This document shows, one piece after another, positions 14,871 to 23,122 of a stretch of 54,731 nt of DNA. The notes beneath the pieces were generated by a model that saw nothing but the letters and a program-made list of their open reading frames with translations, was not told the DNA's origin and made no database searches. Every line of letters begins with the position of its first letter. The stretch's first letter is position 1. The DNA lies in the NCBI GenBank assembly GCA_947474365.1, contig CANJIU010000064.1, positions 1 to 54,731 on the forward strand, in the 5' to 3' direction. The translations under genes were made by a program, and so were the position numbers. The stretch is from Opitutia bacterium. GTDB taxonomy: Bacteria; Verrucomicrobiota; Verrucomicrobiia; Opitutales; Opitutaceae.

Positions 14871-16160
14871 ATGTTCACCCAATTGTTCTCCGCGCTTCGC
14901 TTCGCCACTCCTCTGCTGCTCGTCACCATCGTACGCAGCGAAGAAAACTGGCCGCAGTTCCGTGGCCCGACCCGCCAGGGCCTGTCCGACGCCACTGGCC
15001 TCCCGACCACTTGGAGCGATTCGGATCACGTCACTTGGAAGACCGAGATCCACGGCAAAGCTTGGTCTTCCCCCGTCATCTTTGGCCGTCAAATCTGGCT
15101 CACCTCCGCCACGGAGGATGGCACCGATCTCTTCGCCGTCGCCATCGATCGCGATTCAGGAAAAATCGTCCACGATCTGAAGGTCTTCCATAACGAAGCC
15201 CCCCAATACGCGGACAAGTTCAATAGCTATGGTTCACCCACACCTGTGATCGAAGAGGGCCGCCTCTATGTCACCTTCGGATCGCCCGGCACCGCCTGCC
15301 TTGATACGAAGTCGGGGAAGGTCCTCTGGGAACGCCGGGATCTGCAATGCAATCACTGGCGCGGGGCCGGTTCGTCCCCCACCCTTTGGAAAAATCTCCT
15401 CATCCTCCACTTCGACGGCGCCGACTTTCAGTACGTGATCGCACTCGACAAACAGACCGGAAAGACGGTTTGGAAGACCGACCGCTCCATCGACTTCCAG
15501 GACCTCACGCCGGAGGGCAAGCCAATCCGCGATGGCGATTTCCGCAAAGGGTTCGCCTCACCTCTGGTCATCACCCACGAAGGAAAGCCGTTGCTCATCA
15601 GCGTCGGATCAAATGCGACCTACTGCTACGAGCCCGCGACCGGGAAGGAGCTATGGCGGGTCGAGGAGCGCAAACATCACTCCGGCTCGGTAAGCCCGGT
15701 GGCCGGAGACGGCATGGTTTACACGGCGACCGGACTCGCCAAGGGCGAGATGTGGGCCGTGCGGCTTGGCGGCAGCGGGATCGTGACCGACACTCACGTT
15801 GCCTGGAAAGTCACGCGCAACGTGCCGAACCGCCCATCCCCTCTGCTCGTCGGTGACCTCCTCTTCATGGTTGACCAGGACAGCGGCGTCGTCACCTGCC
15901 TCGAAGCCAAAACCGGCAAGGAGGTTTGGCGGGAGCGTCTGCCCGGTACGGGAAATCACTCCTGTTCCCCGATTCACTCCGAAGGCCGGATCTATTTCTT
16001 CAGCGAAAAGGGTTTCGGCACCGTGATTGAAGCGGGCAGGCAGTTCAAGGTTCTGGCTGAAAACAAACTCGAGGGCGGGGTCATGTCGTCGCCGGCAGTG
16101 TCGGGCAAGGCGCTGTTTGTGCGCACCAAGACTCATCTCTACCGGATCGAGAACCGGTAA
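14871..16160 (+). CDS. PQQ-like beta-propeller protein, exported
   Basis: A 429-residue outer-wrapped beta-propeller of the PQQ/BamB type. Residues 1-24 (MFTQLFSALRFATPLLLVTI...) look like a signal peptide. The start of the mature chain is WPQFRGPTRQGLSDATGLPT, a hallmark of planctomycete/verrucomicrobial PQQ-repeat proteins. Blade motifs recur as A-x-D-x-x-T/S-G-K-x-x-W (CLDTKSGKVLWERR, ALDKQTGKTVWKTD, CLEAKTGKEVWRER). Such proteins are often annotated as dehydrogenase-like, but the catalytic residues of true PQQ alcohol dehydrogenases are not apparent, so a structural or binding role is as likely. ATG at 14871 is chosen because upstream in-frame starts (14787, 14835) would bury the signal peptide. 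It follows the sulfatase by 117 bases and may share its transcript. Confidence 0.82.
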   Translation: MFTQLFSALRFATPLLLVTIVRSEENWPQFRGPTRQGLSDATGLPTTWSDSDHVTWKTEIHGKAWSSPVIFGRQIWLTSATEDGTDLFAVAIDRDSGKIVHDLKVFHNEAPQYADKFNSYGSPTPVIEEGRLYVTFGSPGTACLDTKSGKVLWERRDLQCNHWRGAGSSPTLWKNLLILHFDGADFQYVIALDKQTGKTVWKTDRSIDFQDLTPEGKPIRDGDFRKGFASPLVITHEGKPLLISVGSNATYCYEPATGKELWRVEERKHHSGSVSPVAGDGMVYTATGLAKGEMWAVRLGGSGIVTDTHVAWKVTRNVPNRPSPLLVGDLLFMVDQDSGVVTCLEAKTGKEVWRERLPGTGNHSCSPIHSEGRIYFFSEKGFGTVIEAGRQFKVLAENKLEGGVMSSPAVSGKALFVRTKTHLYRIENR

Positions 16161-16282
16161 AGAATCGGTCGTGAGTTTCGGTGGGCAGAGCGCTCGGCTT
16201 TGAACAGGCCCACATTGGCTGGAGCCCTTTGCGGCTGGAACGAATCGCGTTGAGAACGCCCGCCCTGCCGGCAGTCAAGCAG
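16161..16282. other. intergenic spacer before the YHYH gene promoter block
   Basis: This is the first part of the 270-base gap between the propeller gene and the YHYH gene; the conserved block begins at 16283. I see no RNA gene or clear terminator in it. The remaining 100 bases after the block (16331-16430) show no Shine-Dalgarno before the ATG. Confidence 0.4.
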
Positions 16283-16330
16283 CCAAAAATGACAGTGTTT
16301 TAATCCCCGGCCGCTCCGATGATTCATCTT
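16283..16330 (+). promoter_or_regulatory. conserved promoter-like block, copy 2
   Basis: CCAAAAATG + ACAGTGTTTTAAT (16283-16304), 18 bases, then TTCATCTT (16323-16330). It matches the block at 6021-6068 at 19 of 22 positions in the first box and 8 of 8 in the second, with the same spacer length but an unrelated spacer sequence. The ATG of the gene lies 100 bases downstream of the second box, against 19 bases at copy 1, so position relative to the start codon is not conserved. Confidence 0.6.
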
Positions 16331-16430
16331 CGTAGGGTAAGGTGATGCCGGCGACTCCACTCGCTTCCTGCTCGTCGGAACCGTTCCTGGAATTTTTCCA
16401 GCGACGCGACCGCCGACCGAAATCTTCTCA

Positions 16431-19430
16431 ATGCACCTGCGTTTTATCCGCCTGCTTCTTTCCGCCCTAGCGCCATTTGCCGCCATTCCGGCGTTCGCGC
16501 ATCCGTGGCACGACTCCGCCGCAGTGCCCCCCTCGGTGGCCGCCGCCCGCACCGAGCTTCAGGCGCAGCTCGTGGCCGAACGTGCGACGGAGGCCCTCGC
16601 CGTCGCTCCCGCCGGCTACGGTGCGATGATGGCCTCGTCGTTTGGCCCGTTCAAACCTCGCGTCCGTTCGTACTATGACGCCACGACATTTTACGTCGAA
16701 TCGGACAACGTGCCCGACAACACGCGCATGCCGAACCTCATGGTCGGCATCACCTCGTGGCAGCAGCAGGTCCCCCTGCCCACGTCGTACTTCGCGTCCA
16801 CCACCAATCCCGAACGGGACGCCAACTCCATCGGCTTCAACAAACCCAACGTCTGGCGCCTCCCGCTCGTACCCACCCCCTCGGCCTCACCCATTCCGAT
16901 TTCTGCCGGCAATTTCCAGCGCGGCGCCATCGCGGTCGGCGCCGACGGCATCGCGATCTTCAACCCCCGCAACAATACCGGCCGCGTCTCCTTCGAGATT
17001 GGTGAACTGGATCTCTACGGCGGCCACTGCGGCCTGGCCGACGACTACCACTACCACATTGCGCCCGTGCATCTGCAGGCCGTGCTCGGAATCGACAAGC
17101 CGATCGCCTGGGCCCTCGATGGATATCCGATTTTCGGTTACACCGAACCCGACGGCACGCCGCGCCAGGCGCTCGACGCACAGGGAGGGCACACCCACGG
17201 CAATTTATCCTACCACTATCATGCGATCGGGAGCGATGCCACCGGGCCGCAAAATCCTTACTTGCCCACCGCGTTTCACGGCACCGTGGTGAACTTCGGC
17301 GGTCAGGTCGACGGCCAGCCGGAGGTGCAGGCCATCCGCGCCAACAACACCGGCGGCTACACCGCCCAGGCCGTTCAGGGCGCCCGGATCATCGCGTTCA
17401 AGAATCCCGTGGCCCTGCAAACCGACGCCGCCGGCAATCTTTCCGAATCACTCACCGGTGTGCCGTCTCAAGATCAATTTCTCATGCGCGTCTCGATCGG
17501 CAACGCCACCTACGACGAGTGCTGGCGCATCAACCGGAACGCGAACCCCAAGACACTCACGATCACGTGGCGGCTGCCGACGATCGCCCCGACCACCACA
17601 ACCTACAACAACGGCGGCAATCGCCTCACGACCTACGCGATGGGTTCCTCGAGCCTGCTCAAACTCCCCGACACCGGACAGACCGTTGATGCGACTCAGA
17701 CGTTTGGCGAAGATTCGGATTACACCATCAATCCGCCGTCGTACACCGACAACGGCGACGGCACGGTCACCGATCGGGTGACCGGACTCATGTGGCAGAA
17801 GGTCGACGCCGGGGAGTCAACTTGGGAAAACGCCGTCGCGCGCGCCAGCTCCGCAACAACGGGCGGTTACAGCGACTGGCGCCTGCCGACGCCGACGGAG
17901 TTGTTCAGCATCATGAACCACAATCTCAGTAATCCGGCCGCCATGAACACGACGTTCTTTCCCGTGAATCCCGCCAGTGCCGCCGAATACTGGTGGACGA
18001 CCGACATCTACGGCGCGGATGCGACCAAAGTCTGGTGCGTCAATTCCGGCGGCGGCATGGGGCCAAAGCCAAAGACGGAAACACTCAGCGCCGGTGGAAC
18101 GCTGCGCTACCACGCCCGCTATGTCCGCGGCGCCAAACCCGGCAACGGTCACAACTACGTCAACAACCTCGACGGCACCATTACCGATACCGACACCGGC
18201 CTCATGTGGGCCCAGGCCGCAGGCCCCGCAACCAACTGGACCGGCGCGCTCACCTATGCCGAGAATCTTACGCTGGCAGGTTACAGCGACTGGCGGTTGC
18301 CGAACATCAAGGAACTCCAAACCCTCGTCGACTTCACCCTCGCGACCGCGACGGTCCCGGCAAGCGCGCTCGCCCCCCTGAACCGCGTCCTGTTCCCCAC
18401 TGCCACCACGCCCGCTACCGCCTACTGGTCGTCGACGGTCCTGCGCGGCGGCAACAACGCAACTCCGACCAGCGCCTGGCTCGTGGAGTTTGGGGTCGCC
18501 ACCAACATTCCCGCCGCAAACGGCCCCGGCCGCAATGCGCAGGGCCTCATCAGCTACGAAGTGATGACGTCGAGCTATCGCCCGCTCGCGGTGCGCGGAC
18601 CGGCCATCGCCGCCGTCGAACCCGAGCCGGTGAACACGGCGCGGCTGGTGAACATCGCCACCCGCGTGGCCGTCGGCGGAACCGCCGGCACACCCATTCC
18701 CGGATTTGTCCTCAGTGGCACCGGCAGCAAGTCGATGCTCGTCCGCGCCGTGGGACCCACTCTCGCGGCCTTTGGCGTCGGAGGTGTCCTGGCCGATCCC
18801 CGTCTCAGTTTGGTGAGCGGTCCCACGACCGTCGCCAGCAACGACAACTGGCTCCCCAACGATGGCGCGACGATGACCGGTGCCGGCGCCTTCGCCCTCA
18901 CTGCCGGCAGCCGCGATGCCGCCCTGGTTTCCTCGCTCGCGCCCGGCGCCTACACCGCGCCCGTGAGCGCCACCGACAACGGCACCGGCGTCGTGCTCCT
19001 CGAAGTCTACGACGCCTCGACTACTTCGACTTCAACACTCGTCAATGCCTCGACCCGCGCGTTCGTCGGAACAGGAGACAATGTGCTCATCCCCGGCTTT
19101 GTCATCGGCGGTTCCGGCTCGATGCGGCTGCTCGTTCGCGCCGTCGGTCCCTCCCTAACAGGATTTGGCGTAACGGGAGTTCTCGACGATCCTACGATCA
19201 CCGTGTTTCGCAACGGGGCGGCCGTGGCGACCAACGACAATTGGTCAAGCGCCACCAATGCCGCCGAAGTCTCGACGGTCTCAGCCGCCGTGGGGGCGTT
19301 TGCGCTTCCCGCCGGCAGCCGCGACGCCGCCTTGCTCCTCACGCTTATTCCGGGTGCCTACACGGCAGTCGTCAGCGGTGTGGGCGGCACGACCGGCACT
19401 GCACTCGTCGAGCTGTACGTCGCACCGTAA
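16431..19430 (+). CDS. large secreted protein with YHYH, Lcl-type and tandem repeat domains
   Basis: A 999-residue exported multidomain protein. After a signal peptide (1-22, ...ALAPFAAIPAFA) comes a YHYH domain (about 90-330) with GGHCGLADDYHYHIAPVHLQ and DGYPIFGYTEPDG. Two Lcl/DUF1566-type lectin-like domains follow, each starting '(V)TDRVTGLMWQK' or 'TDTDTGLMWAQA' and containing GYSDWRLP (about 440-575 and 575-725). Last come two tandem units 'RLVNIATR...GPTL' (about 738-999) nearly matching those of the metallophosphoesterase at 6088. YHYH and DUF1566 modules are found in surface or extracellular proteins of aquatic bacteria, without a settled function. The upstream block at 16283 implies co-regulation with the 6-12 kb genes. 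It ends in VELYVAP; no sorting anchor was seen. Confidence 0.85.
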   Translation: MHLRFIRLLLSALAPFAAIPAFAHPWHDSAAVPPSVAAARTELQAQLVAERATEALAVAPAGYGAMMASSFGPFKPRVRSYYDATTFYVESDNVPDNTRMPNLMVGITSWQQQVPLPTSYFASTTNPERDANSIGFNKPNVWRLPLVPTPSASPIPISAGNFQRGAIAVGADGIAIFNPRNNTGRVSFEIGELDLYGGHCGLADDYHYHIAPVHLQAVLGIDKPIAWALDGYPIFGYTEPDGTPRQALDAQGGHTHGNLSYHYHAIGSDATGPQNPYLPTAFHGTVVNFGGQVDGQPEVQAIRANNTGGYTAQAVQGARIIAFKNPVALQTDAAGNLSESLTGVPSQDQFLMRVSIGNATYDECWRINRNANPKTLTITWRLPTIAPTTTTYNNGGNRLTTYAMGSSSLLKLPDTGQTVDATQTFGEDSDYTINPPSYTDNGDGTVTDRVTGLMWQKVDAGESTWENAVARASSATTGGYSDWRLPTPTELFSIMNHNLSNPAAMNTTFFPVNPASAAEYWWTTDIYGADATKVWCVNSGGGMGPKPKTETLSAGGTLRYHARYVRGAKPGNGHNYVNNLDGTITDTDTGLMWAQAAGPATNWTGALTYAENLTLAGYSDWRLPNIKELQTLVDFTLATATVPASALAPLNRVLFPTATTPATAYWSSTVLRGGNNATPTSAWLVEFGVATNIPAANGPGRNAQGLISYEVMTSSYRPLAVRGPAIAAVEPEPVNTARLVNIATRVAVGGTAGTPIPGFVLSGTGSKSMLVRAVGPTLAAFGVGGVLADPRLSLVSGPTTVASNDNWLPNDGATMTGAGAFALTAGSRDAALVSSLAPGAYTAPVSATDNGTGVVLLEVYDASTTSTSTLVNASTRAFVGTGDNVLIPGFVIGGSGSMRLLVRAVGPSLTGFGVTGVLDDPTITVFRNGAAVATNDNWSSATNAAEVSTVSAAVGAFALPAGSRDAALLLTLIPGAYTAVVSGVGGTTGTALVELYVAP
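18642..19427 (+). repeat. intragenic duplicated repeat pair (copy 2)
   Basis: Two tandem units paralogous to 6199-6975. By eye, DNA identity over the first part is roughly three quarters while protein identity is higher, so the copies are diverged but under selection. Both units keep their order in the two genes. Confidence 0.75.
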
Positions 19431-19465
19431 GGCACTGCACTGGTCCAAATTCTCGCTCACCGGCT

Positions 19466-21352
19466 TCAGCGTAAACTCGTAAGGTGGGTCAACGCGCCGA
19501 CACCGAAAATCAGCGGGTAGAGCCGCTCGTGATACCACAGTTTCGCGAAGTAAAACCCGATCGGCGCCGGCGCCTGCCACCGCCCGCCTTCGATCGCCGC
19601 GGCGAGCCACCCGGAACCGCGGGAAATGGCCGAGTGGATCGCCGTCAAATCGGCCGGCCGATACGGCCAGGCCACGGCGAGCGCTTCAAGGGCCAGCGAC
19701 GTTTCCTCCAGTGATGACGCCGCGCCGGCGGCACCGCTCCACCCGCCGTCCGCGTTCTGGTTTTTCACCACCCAGCGCACCGCCCGATCGAGGAGGTCGC
19801 GTCCGCCAAGGTTTCCATCGGTCTCCAAAACGCAGAGCGCCGGGATCACGCGTGCCGTGCCGTAGAGCGGATTTTGGTCGTCGACGCCTTCCTGGTGGCC
19901 AAACCAGAGAGGGACCCACGCCCCATCGGTACGTTGGTTTCTTTTTAGAAAGGTCGCCGCGCGCTCGGTCGCCCGATCCAGTCGCATCTGCAACTCAGCG
20001 GGCAGCGCCCCGCGCCACGCGCTCCAGGCGCGAATCACGTGCGCGGTGAGGTCGGGGCTGCTCCGATCAAACGGCAACCGGCCCCACCCCCGGCAAAACG
20101 TCGGAATTCCTCCGTCCCGGTTTTGCAGGTCCATCAGCCAGCTCACCCCGGCCGCCGCGGCGTCGCGCGCCTGCGGGTCATCCGGAGCGAGCCGGGCCAG
20201 CGCCAGCAACGCTCCGGCGGTGTCGTCGGCATCGGGCACGCCACCGGGCAGATCCGTCCAAGCCCAGCCGCCGGGCGCCGCCAGCGTATAAGGATGCTCC
20301 CTACGAAATTGCTGGCGCAGCAGCCAGTCGACGATGGACCGGCGTTCGTCGACGGCGAGCCCCGAGGCCGTTCCTGTCGGGGCGAGCGCATTGACGGAAA
20401 GTGTCGTCAGCCACGTGGCGAGGTTGGTATCGATCGGCCAGCTCCCGTCAGCTCGCGCCGAGGCCTCAATGAAGGCGACGCCGCGGCGCACAACCGGATG
20501 CTCCGTTAGTCCGAGCGCGGCCAGGCTCATCGTCACAAAGCTGGTCAGCGGCGTCGCCTCAAGAAAGCCACCGTTGGCTGGTTGCAACTGCTCCAATTTC
20601 GTCAACGTCGGCGCACAGCAGCGGTCGCGCAAGGCGCGCAATAGTGGATTCGTCGTCGGCCGCAGGCCGTGGCGCACCTGGCCGATCGCGATAAGTGCTG
20701 GAAGCGCGTAACTGACGACGGGAAGTTGCAGGGCGCCGAACCAACGTTGCGGTAACGCAGCCAGTTCGAACGGCAATTGCCGCACCCGCCGCCAGCCGTC
20801 ATGTGCTGGACCGAGCCGGCCGCAAAGCGCGCACATCGTGAGAATCGGAATCGAAAACGTCCGATCGCGACCATAGCGATGCTCGATCGCGCGCACCAAT
20901 TGCTCCGGCTCAAGGGAGCCGGCCGCGCGGCGCAGCCAGCCTTCCGCCGCCGTGACCGCGGCGGTCTCAGCCGTGCCGTCATTTTCGCCGAGCCCGAGCG
21001 CAGCCCACACCAACGTCGTCGTGCTGATGTTGCTGAAACTCCGCGTCGTATCGCCCCAACCTCCGTCAGCGTTTTGATTTTGCACGAGCCACGCCCGGCC
21101 GCGCTCGATGGCCGGCCGCATCCGCACCGCGACGGCGGAATCGCGGCGCGCTACCAGCGTGAGCGCGGTCACCGCGGTCGCAGTCGACAGAGCGCTCGCC
21201 GAAAGCTCGCCCGTCCACTGCCCGACTGAATCGCGTTCCCTCAATAACGCCGCGACCGCCTGATCGCGCGCGTGTTCGAGGCGCAACCGCAATGCGTCGT
21301 CAAGTGCACCATTCGCCTCGACGGACGAGGATTCAGCGCGGGAAACAGCCAT
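19466..21352 (-). CDS. squalene/hopene cyclase-like class II terpene cyclase
   Basis: A 628-residue (alpha/alpha)6-barrel protein of the triterpene cyclase family, which protonates and cyclises linear isoprenoids such as squalene. The general acid motif DxDD is present as PDADDTAG at about 374-377, the same position as in characterised bacterial squalene-hopene cyclases. QW-type repeats recur (QNADGGWGD, NRDGGIPTF, QRTDGAWVPLW, QNADGGWSG). The C-terminus GFYFAKLWYHERLYPLIFG resembles the end of the family. The protein is slightly short at the N-terminus, and no squalene synthase or hpn genes are adjacent, so the substrate may not be squalene. Its ATG lies only 6 bases after the cysteine desulfurase stop, so the two are one transcript. 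The divergent operon supplies an isoprenyl diphosphate synthase. Confidence 0.85.
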   Translation of the reverse strand: MAVSRAESSSVEANGALDDALRLRLEHARDQAVAALLRERDSVGQWTGELSASALSTATAVTALTLVARRDSAVAVRMRPAIERGRAWLVQNQNADGGWGDTTRSFSNISTTTLVWAALGLGENDGTAETAAVTAAEGWLRRAAGSLEPEQLVRAIEHRYGRDRTFSIPILTMCALCGRLGPAHDGWRRVRQLPFELAALPQRWFGALQLPVVSYALPALIAIGQVRHGLRPTTNPLLRALRDRCCAPTLTKLEQLQPANGGFLEATPLTSFVTMSLAALGLTEHPVVRRGVAFIEASARADGSWPIDTNLATWLTTLSVNALAPTGTASGLAVDERRSIVDWLLRQQFRREHPYTLAAPGGWAWTDLPGGVPDADDTAGALLALARLAPDDPQARDAAAAGVSWLMDLQNRDGGIPTFCRGWGRLPFDRSSPDLTAHVIRAWSAWRGALPAELQMRLDRATERAATFLKRNQRTDGAWVPLWFGHQEGVDDQNPLYGTARVIPALCVLETDGNLGGRDLLDRAVRWVVKNQNADGGWSGAAGAASSLEETSLALEALAVAWPYRPADLTAIHSAISRGSGWLAAAIEGGRWQAPAPIGFYFAKLWYHERLYPLIFGVGALTHLTSLR

Positions 21353-21358
21353 ACCGGT

Positions 21359-22510
21359 TTATTTTATCCCGGCACTCGATCCCGACGCCGCCATCTCCGG
21401 GTGAATCCGAATCATCGCCTGCAGCAGCGCCGCCCACGCGTCTTCGGTGGTTGCCCATCCACTGCTGATCCGCAGGACCCGCCCGGCGTCTCTGGCCAGG
21501 CCCATTGCGGTCAGGACGTGTGATGGATGTTCCGAGCCGCTCGCACACGCCGAGCCGGTGGAAACGGCAAAACCCGCCTTGTCCAGTTTCACCACCCAGC
21601 GTTGCCGGCAGTCCGCGTCGGGCATCACCACACTCACCGTGTTCCAAAGCCGCTCCGCTCCGGCGCCGTTGATTGCGATGCCCGGCAACGCGAGGGCCAA
21701 CTCCCGTTCAAATCGGTCGCGATAGGCGCAACGCGGAATCTCGGCCGACACGGCGAGTTGCCGCTCACACCATTCCAGCGCGGCCAGCATGGCAATGACG
21801 CCCGGGACGTTTTCGGTCCCCGCCCGCCGCCGGTCCTGCTGCTTTCCGCCGTATAGCATCGGAGTCAGTGGCCCCTTGTCGGGACATTTGAGAAAGCCCA
21901 CCCCCCGCGGCCCGCCGAATTTGTGGGCGCTTCCCGCCACAAAATCACACGCGCCAAGCTGGGCAGACGGCAGGCGGCCGCACCACTGCGTCGCGTCGCA
22001 AAAGAAAGGAATGCCGGCGGCGGCGCAAAGTGCACGCGCCTCCCGCCACGGCTGGAGCACGCCCGTTTCGTTGTTGGCCGCCATGAGCGCGACGAGCGCA
22101 GGACGCACTTGAGCAAGGCGCAGCCGGAGCCACTCGAGGTCAGCCACCCCGCGTCGGTCGACCGGAATCATCTCCAACCGGTCGCGAAAATAATGCCGCG
22201 CGGTTTCAAGCACGGCCGGGTGCTCAATCGCACTGATCCACACCGGCGCGTTCTGGTCCCCCGTGGCCGCGATGTGATGCAGCACCGTGTTGCAGGCCTC
22301 GGTGGCTCCGCCGGTCCAGACGAGACCGTGCGCCGCACAACCGAGCAGAGCGGCCAAGCGCTCCCGGGCCTGGTCGAGTGCGTTGTCCGCCCGCGCGCCG
22401 AGGCGGTGCGGACTCGACGGATTGCCGGGGAATTGGTCCTCGGCCTCCAGCCACGCGGTCCGCGCTTGAGGAAGCAGGGGCGAAGTGGCGTTATGGTCCA
22501 GGTAGGTCAC
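21359..22510 (-). CDS. cysteine desulfurase (NifS/IscS-like)
   Basis: This PLP enzyme takes sulfur from cysteine as a protein persulfide for Fe-S clusters, thio-cofactors or other sulfur products. The chain starts TYLDHNATSPLLPQAR, shows TGGATEACNT, the PLP lysine in GSAHKFGGPRGVGFL and the persulfide loop TGSACASGSEHPSH. About 380 residues is the normal length. The frame is open to an ATG at 22684, but the family begins at 'xxYLDHNAT', so I choose the GTG at 22510. A TTG eleven codons further upstream is an alternative. This leaves a divergent promoter region facing the GcvH-like gene. It is co-directional with and 6 bases upstream of the terpene cyclase. The pairing suggests a dedicated sulfur donor, not housekeeping iscS; no iscU-type scaffold is present nearby. 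Confidence 0.9.
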   Translation of the reverse strand: MTYLDHNATSPLLPQARTAWLEAEDQFPGNPSSPHRLGARADNALDQARERLAALLGCAAHGLVWTGGATEACNTVLHHIAATGDQNAPVWISAIEHPAVLETARHYFRDRLEMIPVDRRGVADLEWLRLRLAQVRPALVALMAANNETGVLQPWREARALCAAAGIPFFCDATQWCGRLPSAQLGACDFVAGSAHKFGGPRGVGFLKCPDKGPLTPMLYGGKQQDRRRAGTENVPGVIAMLAALEWCERQLAVSAEIPRCAYRDRFERELALALPGIAINGAGAERLWNTVSVVMPDADCRQRWVVKLDKAGFAVSTGSACASGSEHPSHVLTAMGLARDAGRVLRISSGWATTEDAWAALLQAMIRIHPEMAASGSSAGIK

Positions 22511-22639
22511 GTCGAATTCGTTTCTGGCGGGAAAGCGATGCAAGTCCAGTTTCGTCGCCGTTTTGGCGGCGAGTACCGAAACATCGCGCTCACTCCTTGC
22601 CAAAGGCACACAATGGGTAACAGTTCGGCCCGATCCGAC
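22511..22639. promoter_or_regulatory. divergent intergenic region of the sulfur/isoprenoid cluster
   Basis: About 130 bases separate the chosen starts of the cysteine desulfurase (minus) and GcvH-like (plus) genes. Any divergent promoters for both operons should lie here. I see no clear -10/-35 or dyad. An in-frame ATG at 22613 would lengthen the plus-strand gene by nine codons. Confidence 0.3.
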
Positions 22640-23122
22640 ATGGAACCCGCGAAACCCGAGACGATTTTCTTCAAACGTTCCCATTTCGCGACCCAGCTTC
22701 CCATCGACGCGCTCTATTCACCGTCCCACTATTGGCTGGCGCGCGACCCAGATGGGGTCTGGCGCGTGGGGTTTTCCAAGTTTGCCGTGCGGATGCTCGG
22801 CGATCTCGTGGATCAGGCCTTTGAGGTGCCGGTGGGGGCGCCGGTCGAACCGGGAAAGATTCTCGGTTGGATCGAGGGCTTCAAGGCGATCAGTGACATT
22901 TATTGCGTGGTGAACGGGGTGTTTCGGGGCGGCAATCCTTCCCTGCAGGGGCGCCTGGAACAAATCAACGATGCCCCCTACGGAGCCGGTTGGCTCTACC
23001 GGGTCGAGGGAGAGCCTGACGCGAGCTGCATGCCCGCCAAAGAATACGTCAATCTCCTCAACGCGACGATTGACCGCATGCTGTCGCAGCAAAAAGATTT
23101 GGAAATCCCGCCCTCGTCATGA
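22640..23122 (+). CDS. GcvH-like lipoyl-carrier protein
   Basis: A 160-residue relative of glycine cleavage H protein and of lipoate-binding proteins. The carrier hairpin reads ILGWIEGFKAISDIYCVVNG, with the modifiable lysine at about residue 82, followed by the conserved turn (NPSLQGRLEQINDAPYGAGWLYRV). The rest of the H fold is present (FAVRMLGDLVDQAFEVPVGAPV). It is longer than true GcvH (about 130 residues), with an N-terminal extension naming FFKRSHFATQLP. No gcvT or gcvP gene lies near, so glycine cleavage is unlikely. Its stop overlaps the next ATG by four bases (ATGA at 23119), which implies translational coupling with the GTPase. A role as a swinging-arm carrier for sulfur or a redox group is inferred. 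The ATG at 22613 is an alternative start. Confidence 0.82.
   Translation: MEPAKPETIFFKRSHFATQLPIDALYSPSHYWLARDPDGVWRVGFSKFAVRMLGDLVDQAFEVPVGAPVEPGKILGWIEGFKAISDIYCVVNGVFRGGNPSLQGRLEQINDAPYGAGWLYRVEGEPDASCMPAKEYVNLLNATIDRMLSQQKDLEIPPSS

Noticed and set aside
19466..21352. Standard hopanoid biosynthesis locus
   Set aside because: The cyclase has DxDD, but hpnC/D/E, squalene synthase and hpnG/O are not present, so squalene cannot be assumed as substrate.
22640..23122. GcvH as part of a glycine cleavage system
   Set aside because: No gcvT, gcvP or lipoate genes are adjacent, the protein is longer than GcvH, and it is coupled to a CobW-type GTPase.
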